Shown here one piece after another: positions 20,628 through 28,736 of a stretch of 64,000 nucleotides of DNA. The stretch lies in assembly GCA_001931535.1 (NCBI GenBank), contig CP016211.1:2880501-2944500 (forward strand). Reading direction: 5' to 3'. Positions within the stretch are counted from its first letter, which is position 1. Every line of letters begins with the position of its first letter. The DNA comes from Minicystis rosea. Lineage in GTDB: Bacteria > Myxococcota_A > Polyangia > Polyangiales > Polyangiaceae. The translations under genes and the position numbers were made by a program. The notes under the pieces were generated by a model. That model saw nothing but the letters and a program-made list of their open reading frames with translations, had not been told where the DNA came from and searched no databases.

Positions 20628-21794
20628 TCAGGCCGCGACGGCGAGCTTGGCCGGCGGTCGAAACTCCGCGGCTCCACCGGCGAGGCCGGTCTCCACCACC
20701 CAATCCCAGTAACGCGATCCGCGCTGCACCGCCTGGCGGTGCGCCGCGGGCAACCGCATGCGCACGCGCTCCGCGGCCATGTTCACGCCGCGCATCACCG
20801 TGATGGCGTGCACCATGGGCGTGGACGGCACGCCGAGCTTTTCGGCGAGCTCGTCGCCGAGCAGCGTGCGCGCGACGGCGTGGCCGACCTCGCGCTGCAC
20901 GCGGGCGCGGCGGATCTGCGACGGCGTCTCGGCGCGCGAGAAGGGCGAGTCGAAGAGGGCCGCGGTGAGCGCGCGCGCGTCGTCGTCGGGATCGCCTTGG
21001 GTCGCGCGGATGAGCTCCGTGAGCTGCCATGCTTGATGCTCGCTCGCGGGCGTGAGCTCGGGATCGCAGCCGATGATGAAGCCGACGTAGCGCCAGAGCT
21101 GCACGAAGCTCTCGGCCTCGTCGCGATCGACGGTGAAGCCCAGCCGGCGCAGTCCTTCGATCACCGCCACCGAGAACAGCAGCGTGGTCGCCGACATGTC
21201 GTGCTGGTTGATGGGCGCGCCCCAGCGGGCCGCGTCCCAGCGGTTGGTCCGCAGGATCATGCGCCGCACTTCGGCGTGCATGATGCGCACCTTGAGCGTG
21301 ATGTGGAAGCCGTCGCCGCCGCGACGCATCCCGCCTGGACGACACACGGCCTGTACGAAGCGCGTGGTCTCGTTGAGCCGGCGCGCGGCCTGCTCCTTGA
21401 GGCGGCCGGAGAGGACGAGCGGCTTGTTGCCCGCCGGCGACGCATAGCCGAGCACGATCGACGACGCGCCCAGCACCATGCCGCCGAACGGACCCGCGCG
21501 CATGAGCAGCTCGCCGCCGCGATCGAGCGCCTCCCAGTCGACCCACGGCGGCACGCGCTCGACCTCGGCGAAGAGGGCGCGAAGGGCAGCCGGCGCTTCG
21601 GGGACGGCGTCGATGCCACGCGCGAGCGCCCGGCTCAAGAGCGCGAAGCCCTGGCCCGGAGGCATGGCCGCGAAGTTCTCGACGACTGCATCCGCCGCCG
21701 GATCGACCTTGGAGAAATAGGGCGCCAGCCGATCGACACGATCACCGAAGCGAGCGCGCGCGGCGTCGAGGTTGGTGAAGCGCGAGGGGATCAT
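20628..21794 (-). CDS. MpaB/Lcp-type oxygenase (DUF2236)
   Basis: The 388-residue protein matches the DUF2236 family, which includes MpaB and latex-clearing protein and which holds a b-type haem in an all-helical fold. Family-like segments are WVDWEALDRGGEL, GYASPAGNKPLVLSGRL, WDAARWGAPINQHDMSATTL and LRRLGF. Substrate is not predictable. ATG 21794 (MIPSRFTNLDAA) is used; an upstream in-frame extension to 21929 lacks coding character. It is monocistronic and divergent from the next gene. Confidence 0.85.
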   Translation of the reverse strand: MIPSRFTNLDAARARFGDRVDRLAPYFSKVDPAADAVVENFAAMPPGQGFALLSRALARGIDAVPEAPAALRALFAEVERVPPWVDWEALDRGGELLMRAGPFGGMVLGASSIVLGYASPAGNKPLVLSGRLKEQAARRLNETTRFVQAVCRPGGMRRGGDGFHITLKVRIMHAEVRRMILRTNRWDAARWGAPINQHDMSATTLLFSVAVIEGLRRLGFTVDRDEAESFVQLWRYVGFIIGCDPELTPASEHQAWQLTELIRATQGDPDDDARALTAALFDSPFSRAETPSQIRRARVQREVGHAVARTLLGDELAEKLGVPSTPMVHAITVMRGVNMAAERVRMRLPAAHRQAVQRGSRYWDWVVETGLAGGAAEFRPPAKLAVAA

Positions 21795-22051
21795 GGTGGG
21801 ATCGACTCTATCTAGAGAGCCGCGGGCGTGGAATCCAGCGCGGCCTTCATCGAGGATGGTTCGCTCCCCGAGGGGCGCGCCTCCCGCCGGATACCGGCCG
21901 ACCGCTCGGACCGCGGCCCCGACATGCACCAGGAAGCGCGGCGAATTTCGATCGGATCCGAGAACGCGCCGGACGGTCTTGATCCTCGCCGCGGTTTGCG
22001 TTGTCGTGGATCACGAGGCGGCGCCCGGCGGCGCCGGGGAGATCGACGCGG

Positions 22052-23647
22052 GTGAGCGGTCCCAAGGTGAAATGCCCCTCGTGCGGCACCGAGTGGGTAG
22101 GCCCGGTGGTCTTCTGCGGCGAATGCGGGACGCCGATGACGAACGGCGCTTCGCCTTCGGGCGCGGGCAAGCCGGGCGCGAGCACGGCTCCGCTCGCCGG
22201 CGCAGATCGCGTGGCGCGCATGCCACCCGCGCCGGCGAGCGTCCCGCCACCGTCGAAGCCGATCATCAAAGGGCCGCTGCCAGCGAAGGCCGACACGAAG
22301 CCGGCAGACGCGAAGCCCGCCGATGCTTCGCGCCCGACGCGGCCGAGCGATCTCGATACGCGGCGCACCGTGATGGGCATGCCGGCCGCGGCCACTCCGG
22401 CTGCGGCGCCGCCGCCGGAGCCGAGCCGGCCGGGACGTCGAGACAACGCTTCGAGCGGCAAGCGAAGCCGAAAGGGCAGCGTGGCCATTCCTCTCGAGCC
22501 TTCGACCGCAGACGAAACGGAGAAAATGCTCGAAGCCCTCGACGCGGGCTTCGACAGCATCGTGCGGCCGAGCGAGCTGCCCACGGTGCCGATCACGCCC
22601 TCCGTCGTGCCCGAGTTGCCGCGACCGCTGTCGGAGCCCGGTCCCGTCGTCGTCGCTTCCGACATCGCCGCCGCGGTGGAAGCAGCGACGTTCCTCGCGA
22701 TCGCTCCCGCGGAGCCGGCGCTTTCGCCGTCGAGCGCGCCGCACCTCGGCGTGGAGCCGGCCTCGTCCGCGCCGGACGCAGCCGCGATCCGCGCGCAGCA
22801 CGAGTCCGACATGGCGGAGGTGCGCGCGCTCTTCACGGAGCTCGCCATCGCGCACGCGCGGCCGCTGCGCGACTTCATGATCGAGGTGAGCTGGGGCGAC
22901 CCGACGCGCGAGTGGCTCGACATCGCCACGCCCGCGTGCACGGCGCTCCGCAACGCCGCCGACGCGCTGGAGATGCCCGATCTGGGCGCGGCGCTCGTGG
23001 CCTTCGCCGCCGCGCTGGAGCTCTGTGCGGGTGAAGGCACCATCGGCCGCGACGCGCGCGATCTCCTCCTCGGTGCGTACGCCAAGCTCGCGGAGCTCAT
23101 GCCCGCCGCGTTCGCGCTCGAAGGTGAGCGTGGCCGGCGCGAGCCGATCATCGTGCGCTCGCTGCTGCTCCAAGTTCCGGGCGTGCAGAAGGTGGCGCTC
23201 GACAAGATCTACGCGGCCGGGCTGAGTAGCCTGGAGATGTTCTACGCGGCCGGCCCGCGCGAGATCGCCGACACGACGGGCCTCGATCTCGAGGTGACGA
23301 CGCGCATCCACGATCGCTTCCAGCGCTACCGCAAGGAGATCGCCCAAATCGATCCCGGCCAGGACCGCGCGGCGGAGCGGGCCGAGATGGCCACGCTCCT
23401 CGCGACGCTGAAGCACGCGCACGACGAGCACGAGAAGCTCGCCCGCGCGTGGACGAGCGACGCCGCGACGGGCCGCGTGCGCGCGCGCAAAGAGCGCAAC
23501 GACACCTGGCTCCTCATCACCGTGCTCCTCGCGCGCATGGGCGAGGTCGATCGGCTGAGGGCCCTGGAGAAGGTGCCGTTCGCGCAGAAAATCCGAGATT
23601 TGGAAGCGTTCCTCGACGAGGCCAAGCGCAAGGCCTCGCGCCCCTGA
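22052..23647 (+). CDS. zinc-ribbon and helix-hairpin-helix protein, unknown function
   Basis: This protein of about 531 residues begins with a zinc ribbon (CPSCGTEW, then CGECGTP), continues through about 200 Pro/Ala/Ser-rich disordered residues, then a helical domain, and then a helix-hairpin-helix segment (LLLQVPGVQKVALDKIYAAGL, with EIADTTGLDLEVTTRI). The C-terminus is helical and charged. HhH motifs often bind DNA or mediate protein contacts. GTG 22052 was chosen because GGGGAG lies upstream and the zinc ribbon begins just after; a TTG at 22001 is the alternative. It is the first gene of a four-gene cluster with the pentapeptide and bactofilin genes. Confidence 0.7.
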   Translation: MSGPKVKCPSCGTEWVGPVVFCGECGTPMTNGASPSGAGKPGASTAPLAGADRVARMPPAPASVPPPSKPIIKGPLPAKADTKPADAKPADASRPTRPSDLDTRRTVMGMPAAATPAAAPPPEPSRPGRRDNASSGKRSRKGSVAIPLEPSTADETEKMLEALDAGFDSIVRPSELPTVPITPSVVPELPRPLSEPGPVVVASDIAAAVEAATFLAIAPAEPALSPSSAPHLGVEPASSAPDAAAIRAQHESDMAEVRALFTELAIAHARPLRDFMIEVSWGDPTREWLDIATPACTALRNAADALEMPDLGAALVAFAAALELCAGEGTIGRDARDLLLGAYAKLAELMPAAFALEGERGRREPIIVRSLLLQVPGVQKVALDKIYAAGLSSLEMFYAAGPREIADTTGLDLEVTTRIHDRFQRYRKEIAQIDPGQDRAAERAEMATLLATLKHAHDEHEKLARAWTSDAATGRVRARKERNDTWLLITVLLARMGEVDRLRALEKVPFAQKIRDLEAFLDEAKRKASRP

Positions 23648-23674
23648 TCCCCGACCTCCCGGAGCAATCGATTC

Positions 23675-24934
23675 ATGGCCAACCTGACACGCGACGACGT
23701 CCTGACGAAGGCCGCGCTCGGCGACTCGTTCGACCGCGCCGATCTCCGCGGGCTCGATCTCTCCAACGCGGCCCTCGAAGGGGTGGATCTGCGGCGCGCC
23801 GATTTGGAGGGCGCGAACCTCGAAGGCGCCAAGCTGCGCGGCGCCAACCTGCGCAACGCCAGCCTGCGCGAGGCGTACCTCGTCGGCGCCGATCTGCGCG
23901 ACGTGAACTTCGACAAGGCCGAGCTCGAAGGCGCGAACCTCGAGAAGGCCAAGCTCGGAGGCGCCAACCTGAGCCGCGCCAACCTCGACGGCGCCACGCT
24001 CACGAGCGCCGATCTCGCGAACGCGCGGCTCACCAACGCGCAGGCCCAAGGCGCGAACTTCGGCGGCGCCAACCTCGCCTCCGCCAACGTCACGCACGCC
24101 GATCTCGCCGAAACGTACCTCGGCGGCGCCAAGCTCTCCTTTGCCGATCTCCGCAGCGCCGTGCTCACGGGCGCCGTCCTCGAAGAGGCGGATCTCTCGG
24201 GCACGAACGCGGAGGACGCCGATTTCTCCGGCGCCGATCTGCGCCGCGCCAAGTGCACCGGCGCGAGCTTCGGCAAGGCCAGCCTGGCGCGCGCGGATCT
24301 CAGCGGCGCGGATCTCTCGGGCGCCGATCTGCGCAAAGCCGATCTCGCCCGCGCGAAGCTCGGCGGCGCCACGCTGACCGGCGCGAAGGTCGCGGGCGTC
24401 CTCGTCGACGGCGCGCTCTCCGACGGTCTCCTCGCCGAGTGGATCGACGAGAGCGCCGGCGGTGACGGCGGTCGCCGCATCACCGGCGATGCGGCCGTCG
24501 CGCTCTTCTCGGGCCGCGCGCCCGCGCCTCCCGCGCCGCCGCCTGCGATCGGTCAGGCGGTGCGTTACTTCGGTCAGGGCGACGTGCTCCGCAACGCCAC
24601 GCTCGAGTTCGGCGCCGGCATCAAGGTGCACATCGAGAGCCGCTTCGAGCAATGCTCGATCGCGCTCGGGCAAGGCGCGGAGCTCACGGTGGGCAAGTCC
24701 GGCGTGCTCGCCCAATGCCGCATCGAAGGGGCGGGGAACATCACCATCCACGGTCGCTTCCACGAGCGCGAGAGCCCTGGAATCGTGGGCCCGTCGCAGC
24801 TCGTGGTCACCTCCGAGGGGACGCTCGTGGGCGTGGTCGAGCAAGCGCCGGAGCTGACGCGCTTCGGCTTCGAGCCGGGCAGCAAGCTGCGCGTGAAGAT
24901 CCTGCGGGCCCGTCCGGCGCCCGGAGCCAAGTGA
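23675..24934 (+). CDS. pentapeptide-repeat protein with bactofilin-like C-terminal domain
   Basis: Residues about 18-245 are an almost unbroken run of pentapeptide repeats (A[DN]LxG type: LRGANLRNA, LEGANLEKA, LSGADLRKA), which fold as a right-handed square beta-helix. After a Pro/Ala linker (about 275-290) comes a roughly 110-residue domain with the alternating short-strand pattern of bactofilin-like beta-helices (GQGAELTVGKSGVLAQCRIEG, then SQLVVTSEGTLVGVVEQ). Each structural type is known; the fusion is unusual. The gene lies 27 bp after the HhH gene and 37 bp before a bactofilin gene, so the products may assemble together. Confidence 0.85.
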   Translation: MANLTRDDVLTKAALGDSFDRADLRGLDLSNAALEGVDLRRADLEGANLEGAKLRGANLRNASLREAYLVGADLRDVNFDKAELEGANLEKAKLGGANLSRANLDGATLTSADLANARLTNAQAQGANFGGANLASANVTHADLAETYLGGAKLSFADLRSAVLTGAVLEEADLSGTNAEDADFSGADLRRAKCTGASFGKASLARADLSGADLSGADLRKADLARAKLGGATLTGAKVAGVLVDGALSDGLLAEWIDESAGGDGGRRITGDAAVALFSGRAPAPPAPPPAIGQAVRYFGQGDVLRNATLEFGAGIKVHIESRFEQCSIALGQGAELTVGKSGVLAQCRIEGAGNITIHGRFHERESPGIVGPSQLVVTSEGTLVGVVEQAPELTRFGFEPGSKLRVKILRARPAPGAK

Positions 24935-24971
24935 CGACCGCCATCGCGACCGATCGAGAAAGGATCCGATC

Positions 24972-25385
24972 ATGAACGACGCCACCAACGGCAAGCGCAC
25001 GCTCGTGGAGGAGGGCACCGAGCTCAAGGGCTCGCTCACCTCGTCGTGCCCGATCCTCGTGAAGGGCCGCATCGAGGGCGAGGTCAAGGCGCCCGCGCTG
25101 ACCGTGAGCCCCTCGGGCGCCGTGCACGGCCGCGCGAAGGTCGGCGAGCTCGATGCCGACGGCGAGCTCTCCGGCGAGTTCGACGCCGACGTGGTCGCGC
25201 TCTCGGGCACCGTCAAAGACCGCACCGTCATCAGGGCCAAGACGCTCAACGTGAAGCTCGCCCCCGACAACGGGAAGCACCAGGTCTTGTTCGGCGAGTG
25301 CGACCTCGAGGTCGGCGACCCGCCCCGAGCGCGGAGGACTGAGCGCTCGGCGGGGCGCGTAGCAGCAATTATCGACACATCTTAA
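24972..25385 (+). CDS. bactofilin (polymer-forming cytoskeletal protein)
   Basis: This 137-residue protein has the bactofilin core: EGTELKGSLTSSCPILVKGRIEGEV followed by repeating short strands (VSPSGAVHGRAKVGELDADGEL). Bactofilins polymerise without nucleotide into filaments that position envelope or chromosome machinery, notably in Myxococcota. A basic C-terminal tail (PPRARRTERSAGR) could mediate binding. AAAGGA lies upstream of ATG 24972. It follows the pentapeptide-bactofilin fusion and is probably cotranscribed with it. Confidence 0.9.
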   Translation: MNDATNGKRTLVEEGTELKGSLTSSCPILVKGRIEGEVKAPALTVSPSGAVHGRAKVGELDADGELSGEFDADVVALSGTVKDRTVIRAKTLNVKLAPDNGKHQVLFGECDLEVGDPPRARRTERSAGRVAAIIDTS

Positions 25386-25522
25386 GCGCTGGGCTCGGCC
25401 CGACGATGTCGGGAGCGCACCGCATCGACGGCGAGCGAGAGAGGATTGCTTTCGCATTTCGAACGAGCCCGGCCGATGCCGGGGACGCAGCCGTCGTCCG
25501 ACGGAGCCTAGGTTCGCAGCCC

Positions 25523-26050
25523 ATGGTCAGCCCAATGTTGGAGCCCAGCGAGGCGCTCTCCGTCGACACGGGTGAGGCCATCACGTACGGGCGCGTGCAG
25601 ATCGGCCCAGACGGCGCGGCGGAGCTCGATGGTCGGAGGCGGTCCGTCTTCGTGCCGCGCGCACAGATCGTCCGTGTCGTGATGCGTCGCGGCCTCGCCG
25701 CCGAGCGCCCGGCCGCGCACGCCTTCTTCGGGCTCCTGTGCTTCGCCATGGCCTGGATGTCTTGGCGCGTCGCCCGCGAATGGATCACCTGGGGCGGCAC
25801 GATCCACGCGGAGGCCGTGACCGGGCTCGCGCTGACGCCGCTCGGCGTCGGCATCTTCTGGTCGCTGCTGAGACCTCGCTGGTACCTCCGGATCGAGACC
25901 GCAAAGGACGCGCGCCACCTGATCTTTCACGGTCGCGTCGAGCTCGCCGACCTTCGGCGCTTCCTCGCTCGCATCGAGTCGACCCAAGGTCTGATCGTCG
26001 AGCGCGAGGCGCCGGGCCTGGAGCGCAGCGCGCCATACCGCGAGCCCTGA
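25523..26050 (+). CDS. small two-helix membrane protein
   Basis: This 175-residue protein has an N-terminal beta-rich part (GEAITYGRVQIGPDGAAELDG), two membrane helices (about residues 60-78 and 92-112) and a C-terminal PH-like part (LRIETAKDARHLIFHGRVELADLRRFLARI). The layout resembles small bacterial PH-like membrane proteins, but I cannot name the family. Starts at 25406 and 25535 are also in frame; 25523 is chosen as a middle option without a strong ribosome binding site. Confidence 0.65.
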   Translation: MVSPMLEPSEALSVDTGEAITYGRVQIGPDGAAELDGRRRSVFVPRAQIVRVVMRRGLAAERPAAHAFFGLLCFAMAWMSWRVAREWITWGGTIHAEAVTGLALTPLGVGIFWSLLRPRWYLRIETAKDARHLIFHGRVELADLRRFLARIESTQGLIVEREAPGLERSAPYREP

Positions 26051-26132
26051 CCGTCCACTCACACCGCGAGACGCGCGCTCACTCGCAGCCGCTCTGTGGC
26101 GCGCGGTGGAGCCGATCGACAACGCGCACAGA

Positions 26133-26223
26133 AACGTTTGAGCTCAAACGATCGGGACCGCGAGATCGTCGCAGCTCAAACGATCGGGACCGCGAGATCG
26201 TTGCAGCTCAAACGATCTCGCGG
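26133..26223. repeat. 32-bp direct repeats with palindromes between convergent genes
   Basis: Two and a half copies of a 32-bp unit (26141-26172, 26173-26204, partial from 26205) begin AGCTCAAACGATC; the two full copies differ at one base. The first copy is preceded so that GTTTGAGCTCAAAC (26136-26149) is a perfect palindrome, and within each unit AACGATC...GATCGTT on the minus strand can pair. The third, partial unit overlaps the stop and last codons of the gene ending at 26208. It may be a bidirectional terminator that has been duplicated. Confidence 0.7.
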
Positions 26224-26780
26224 AGGTACTCGAATTTGGGGTGCTGGAGATCCTGCGCGGTCAGGCCCCAGCCGTCGTCGCGGGGGATGAGGTACATGAC
26301 GTCGCCCTTCACGCTGGCGAAGCTCACGTGGCCGATGCCGCGGAGGACGCGGGCGAAGGTATCGCGCTTCCACAAATTGGCTTGGGGGACGTCGCAGACG
26401 CGCCGCAGGGTCTGGCAAGAGGGCGAGTCCTGCACGAGGAGCAGCGCCATCGTCAACGTGAGGAAACGGGTCTCACCGCGGTAGGGAGTGCTGCTGCCGG
26501 AGGGGCCGGGGCGCACGCCCTCCTTCGTGATCATGCCCTTGGACCACATGTCGAAGTCGCGCTTCGCGCGGGCGTCGTCGTTGTAGTAGTCCCAGCAGCC
26601 GCGCTCGGCGAGGCTCAGGTTGTCGAAGAGGAGCTGCGCTGCCCGCGAGTACTGCGTCCACTTCTGGTGGAGGCTCATCTCGTAGGGCGCGTCGTTGATG
26701 AGCTGAGCGAGCCCCGCGCGGAGCGGGCTCTCGGGGACGAGCCGCGCGCAGATCTCGATGGCGAAGATCGTGTGCTCCAT
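26208..26780 (-). CDS. hypothetical protein, 190 residues, second gene after the peptide array
   Basis: I do not recognise this protein. It is soluble, with no signal or membrane helix, rich in Trp, Tyr and Arg, and mostly helical in appearance (MEHTIFAIEICARLVPES, then WDYYNDDARAKRDFDMW and a C-terminal LIPRDDGWGLTAQDL). The ATG at 26780 lies 2 bp after the stop of the upstream gene, so both are almost surely cotranscribed. The final codons overlap a 32-bp repeat. Its location links it to the membrane-anchored protein and possibly to the small peptide genes. Confidence 0.7.
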   Translation of the reverse strand: MEHTIFAIEICARLVPESPLRAGLAQLINDAPYEMSLHQKWTQYSRAAQLLFDNLSLAERGCWDYYNDDARAKRDFDMWSKGMITKEGVRPGPSGSSTPYRGETRFLTLTMALLLVQDSPSCQTLRRVCDVPQANLWKRDTFARVLRGIGHVSFASVKGDVMYLIPRDDGWGLTAQDLQHPKFEYLREIV

Positions 26781-26782
26781 GG

Positions 26783-28189
26783 CTAGCCTCCGCCCCAACC
26801 CGAGGTGCGGTTCCACGTGCCGTTGCGGCTCAGCTTGGCGCCGAGGACGACGCCCGTGGCCACCGCGATGACGACGGGCACCGAGCCGAACCCCGGCGGC
26901 TTGGGCCGCGCGCCGCCGGCGATGGGCGCGCCGCTCGAGAACGGCGTGACGCGCGGGCGCGGGACGTAGCTCTTTCCCGGGCGCGCGATGGCGGGCTCGA
27001 CGGGCTCTCCGGCCGGGCGCGACGACAGCGGGCGCGGCGGCGCGATCTTCACCCAGGGATAGTCGCTCCAGAACCAGAGGTGCGTGATCGATCGGCCACC
27101 GTAGTAGTAACGGGGGACCGAAGACTCGTCCTCGTCGTCGGGGTGTTGAACGGGCGCATTGTCCGCAGGATCGGGATCGAACGCATCCGCAGCGACCATC
27201 TTCACGTCGAGCCCGCCGCGCGCGTAGAGGACGAAGTCGTCGTTGAGATCGTCGAGCTCCACGACGTCGCCGCTCGTGGGCACGACGTAGAGCACGTGCT
27301 CGGCGCCGAGCTGCTTCACCTGCGGGGCAGACGGCAGGCGCGCGACGTGGCGGTTGTCGAACTGCGTGGCTTCGTCGGTGTACGGGACGAGCCGCGCGCG
27401 ATCGAGCACGAACAGCGACGGTGCGCCGGCGAGCGCCTTCTTTTTGGCGAAGAGCGGTTGGTAATACGCGGCGGCGGCGAGCGTGCGGTGCGCGGGCACG
27501 ACGCCGCGCGGATGCGGCCAGTTGTCGAAGAGGAAGACGGGATCGAAGACACCGGCCGCGCCGGCGGCGAACGCCACGGCCTCGGGCCCGGGGAGATCGA
27601 CGATCACGACGGCGCCCGCGTCACGCCCTTTCCAGAGCAGCGCGAGCGCGCGGCCGCGGCGATAGGCCTTGTCCATGGCCGGCGTGAAGATCGGTTTGAG
27701 CGCGTCCTTGAGCGGCGTGGTCATGCCCGTGTCGCCCGACGGGACCGAGCGCGGGAGCGCCGTCGGCGATTGGAACAGCGTGGGCACGAAGTAGGGCGCG
27801 TTCTGCCGGAGCGCGGGGCGCAGATCGTCGGGGAGCTGCGCGAGCGCCGCGCGATCGAAGGGCTTCAGCGTCTCGCCGTCGAAGGTGAGGCTCTCGCCGA
27901 CGGCGCCGAAGCTCCAGCCGTATTCCTTCTGCATGTCGAGCGAGCCGCGCGGCTCGGTGCGGTAGTCGTCGCTCGACGATCCGGATCCCGTCGTCGACAC
28001 GGCCGCCGCCGTGAAAACACCGATGGCCGCGAACGTGCCGCCGGCCACGAGAAGCGCGGTCAGCGCCGCTCGGCGCGACACCGCGTCGGGCTGCTCCGTG
28101 AGGCTCTTCTGCCACCATCGCGCGCCGATGATCCCCGGCTCGTTGAGAGACTCGTCGCGCTGAAAAGGCTGGTTCGTCGCCTGACTCAT
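26783..28189 (-). CDS. membrane-anchored or Tat-exported hypothetical protein, 468 residues
   Basis: I do not recognise this protein. The N-terminus has about 38 polar residues, then SRRAALTALLVAGGTFAAIG, which resembles a twin-arginine signal or a type II anchor. A folded domain of about 300 residues follows (AVVIVDLPGPEAVAFAAGAAG, FLFDNWPHPRGVVPAHR), then an acidic patch (HPDDEDESS), a Pro-rich stretch, and a second hydrophobic segment (VPVVIAVATGVVLGAKL) close to the C-terminus. ATG 28189 has GAGG just upstream. It lies 213 bp downstream of the last small peptide gene on the same strand and 2 bp upstream of the 190-residue gene. Confidence 0.75.
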   Translation of the reverse strand: MSQATNQPFQRDESLNEPGIIGARWWQKSLTEQPDAVSRRAALTALLVAGGTFAAIGVFTAAAVSTTGSGSSSDDYRTEPRGSLDMQKEYGWSFGAVGESLTFDGETLKPFDRAALAQLPDDLRPALRQNAPYFVPTLFQSPTALPRSVPSGDTGMTTPLKDALKPIFTPAMDKAYRRGRALALLWKGRDAGAVVIVDLPGPEAVAFAAGAAGVFDPVFLFDNWPHPRGVVPAHRTLAAAAYYQPLFAKKKALAGAPSLFVLDRARLVPYTDEATQFDNRHVARLPSAPQVKQLGAEHVLYVVPTSGDVVELDDLNDDFVLYARGGLDVKMVAADAFDPDPADNAPVQHPDDEDESSVPRYYYGGRSITHLWFWSDYPWVKIAPPRPLSSRPAGEPVEPAIARPGKSYVPRPRVTPFSSGAPIAGGARPKPPGFGSVPVVIAVATGVVLGAKLSRNGTWNRTSGWGGG

Positions 28190-28288
28190 CGGCCTCGTGC
28201 ACCGGCGCCGCCCGCGGCGCCACCCCCGATGGAAGTACCGGAAGAACGGGCCCGCGTCGACACCGCGTGAACGCCGCGCCCCCGAGAC

Positions 28289-28329
28289 GCCGAAAGCCCT
28301 CGTTCCCCGTTGGGAAGAAGGCTCTCGGC
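28289..28329 (-). terminator. two-tier hairpin between the peptide array and the following gene
   Basis: On the minus strand GCCGAGAGCC (28329-28320) pairs with GGCTTTCGGC (28298-28289) with one G-U, and an inner TTCCC/GGGAA stem is enclosed. It lies 73 bp after the last peptide stop and 100 bp before the next start. With no T-run it may be a partial terminator or an RNA processing/stabilising element setting the ratio of peptide to downstream gene expression. Confidence 0.5.
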
Positions 28330-28402
28330 CATGCGTCACGCGACGTGTGCGGCGTCGCTTCGGCCCGCAATGGGCGATGTTTCGAGCAGTGGCTTTCGAC
28401 CT

Positions 28403-28462
28403 TCAGCCCGGCGGATCGGGCTGCGGATTGAAGCCGGCTTTGACGCTGGTCTTCGTCTTCAT
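28403..28462 (-). CDS. 19-residue peptide, copy 4 of 4 in transcription order
   Basis: It encodes MKTKTSVKAGFNPQPDPPG followed by TGA. GGGAGGAG lies 7 bases before the ATG. It differs from the other copies only at synonymous third positions (AAT for Asn12, CCG for Pro17). The peptide has a basic N-terminal half and a Pro-rich, acidic C-terminal half, and no hydrophobic signal. Function unknown; a precursor for modification is possible. Confidence 0.8.
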   Translation of the reverse strand: MKTKTSVKAGFNPQPDPPG

Positions 28463-28515
28463 GTCAGGTCTCCTCCCTACCATCATCGAGTATTTCGAAT
28501 CGTGGCTCACACCCT

Positions 28516-28575
28516 TCAGCCCGGGGGATCGGGCTGCGGGTTGAAGCCGGCCTTCACGCTGGTCTTCGTCTTCAT
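28516..28575 (-). CDS. 19-residue peptide, copy 3 of 4
   Basis: The encoded peptide is identical to the other three copies. GGGAGGAG precedes the ATG (28575) by 7 bases. Codons 7 and 8 are GTG and AAG where the others use GTC and AAA, again without changing the protein. The spacer to the next copy is 53 bp and shares GAGCCACG and TCGAAA with the other spacers. Confidence 0.8.
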   Translation of the reverse strand: MKTKTSVKAGFNPQPDPPG

Positions 28576-28626
28576 GTCGAGTCTCCTCCCTGTGCAATCG
28601 AGTGTTCGAACGGTGGCTTGCGACGT

Positions 28627-28686
28627 TCAGCCCGGGGGATCGGGCTGCGGGTTGAAGCCGGCTTTGACACTGGTCTTCGTCTTCAT
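28627..28686 (-). CDS. 19-residue peptide, copy 2 of 4
   Basis: The encoded peptide is identical to the other copies. GGAAGGAG precedes ATG 28686. Codon 6 is AGT rather than AGC. The 51-bp spacer downstream carries the shared AAGCCAC motif a few bases after the stop and a fresh ribosome binding site for the next copy. Confidence 0.8.
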   Translation of the reverse strand: MKTKTSVKAGFNPQPDPPG

Positions 28687-28736
28687 GTCGAGTCTCCTTC
28701 CTGCATTCGAGTGTTTCGAGTCGTGGCTTTCGACCT

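Noticed and set aside
21812..25378. 1188-codon minus-strand frame
   Set aside because: It is the mirror of the pentapeptide, bactofilin and HhH genes; its repeats are simply the complement of pentapeptide coding repeats.
25406..25522. Extended N-terminus of the small membrane protein
   Set aside because: The extra 39 residues lack a ribosome binding site and look like intergenic composition; the downstream ATG was preferred, though not with certainty.
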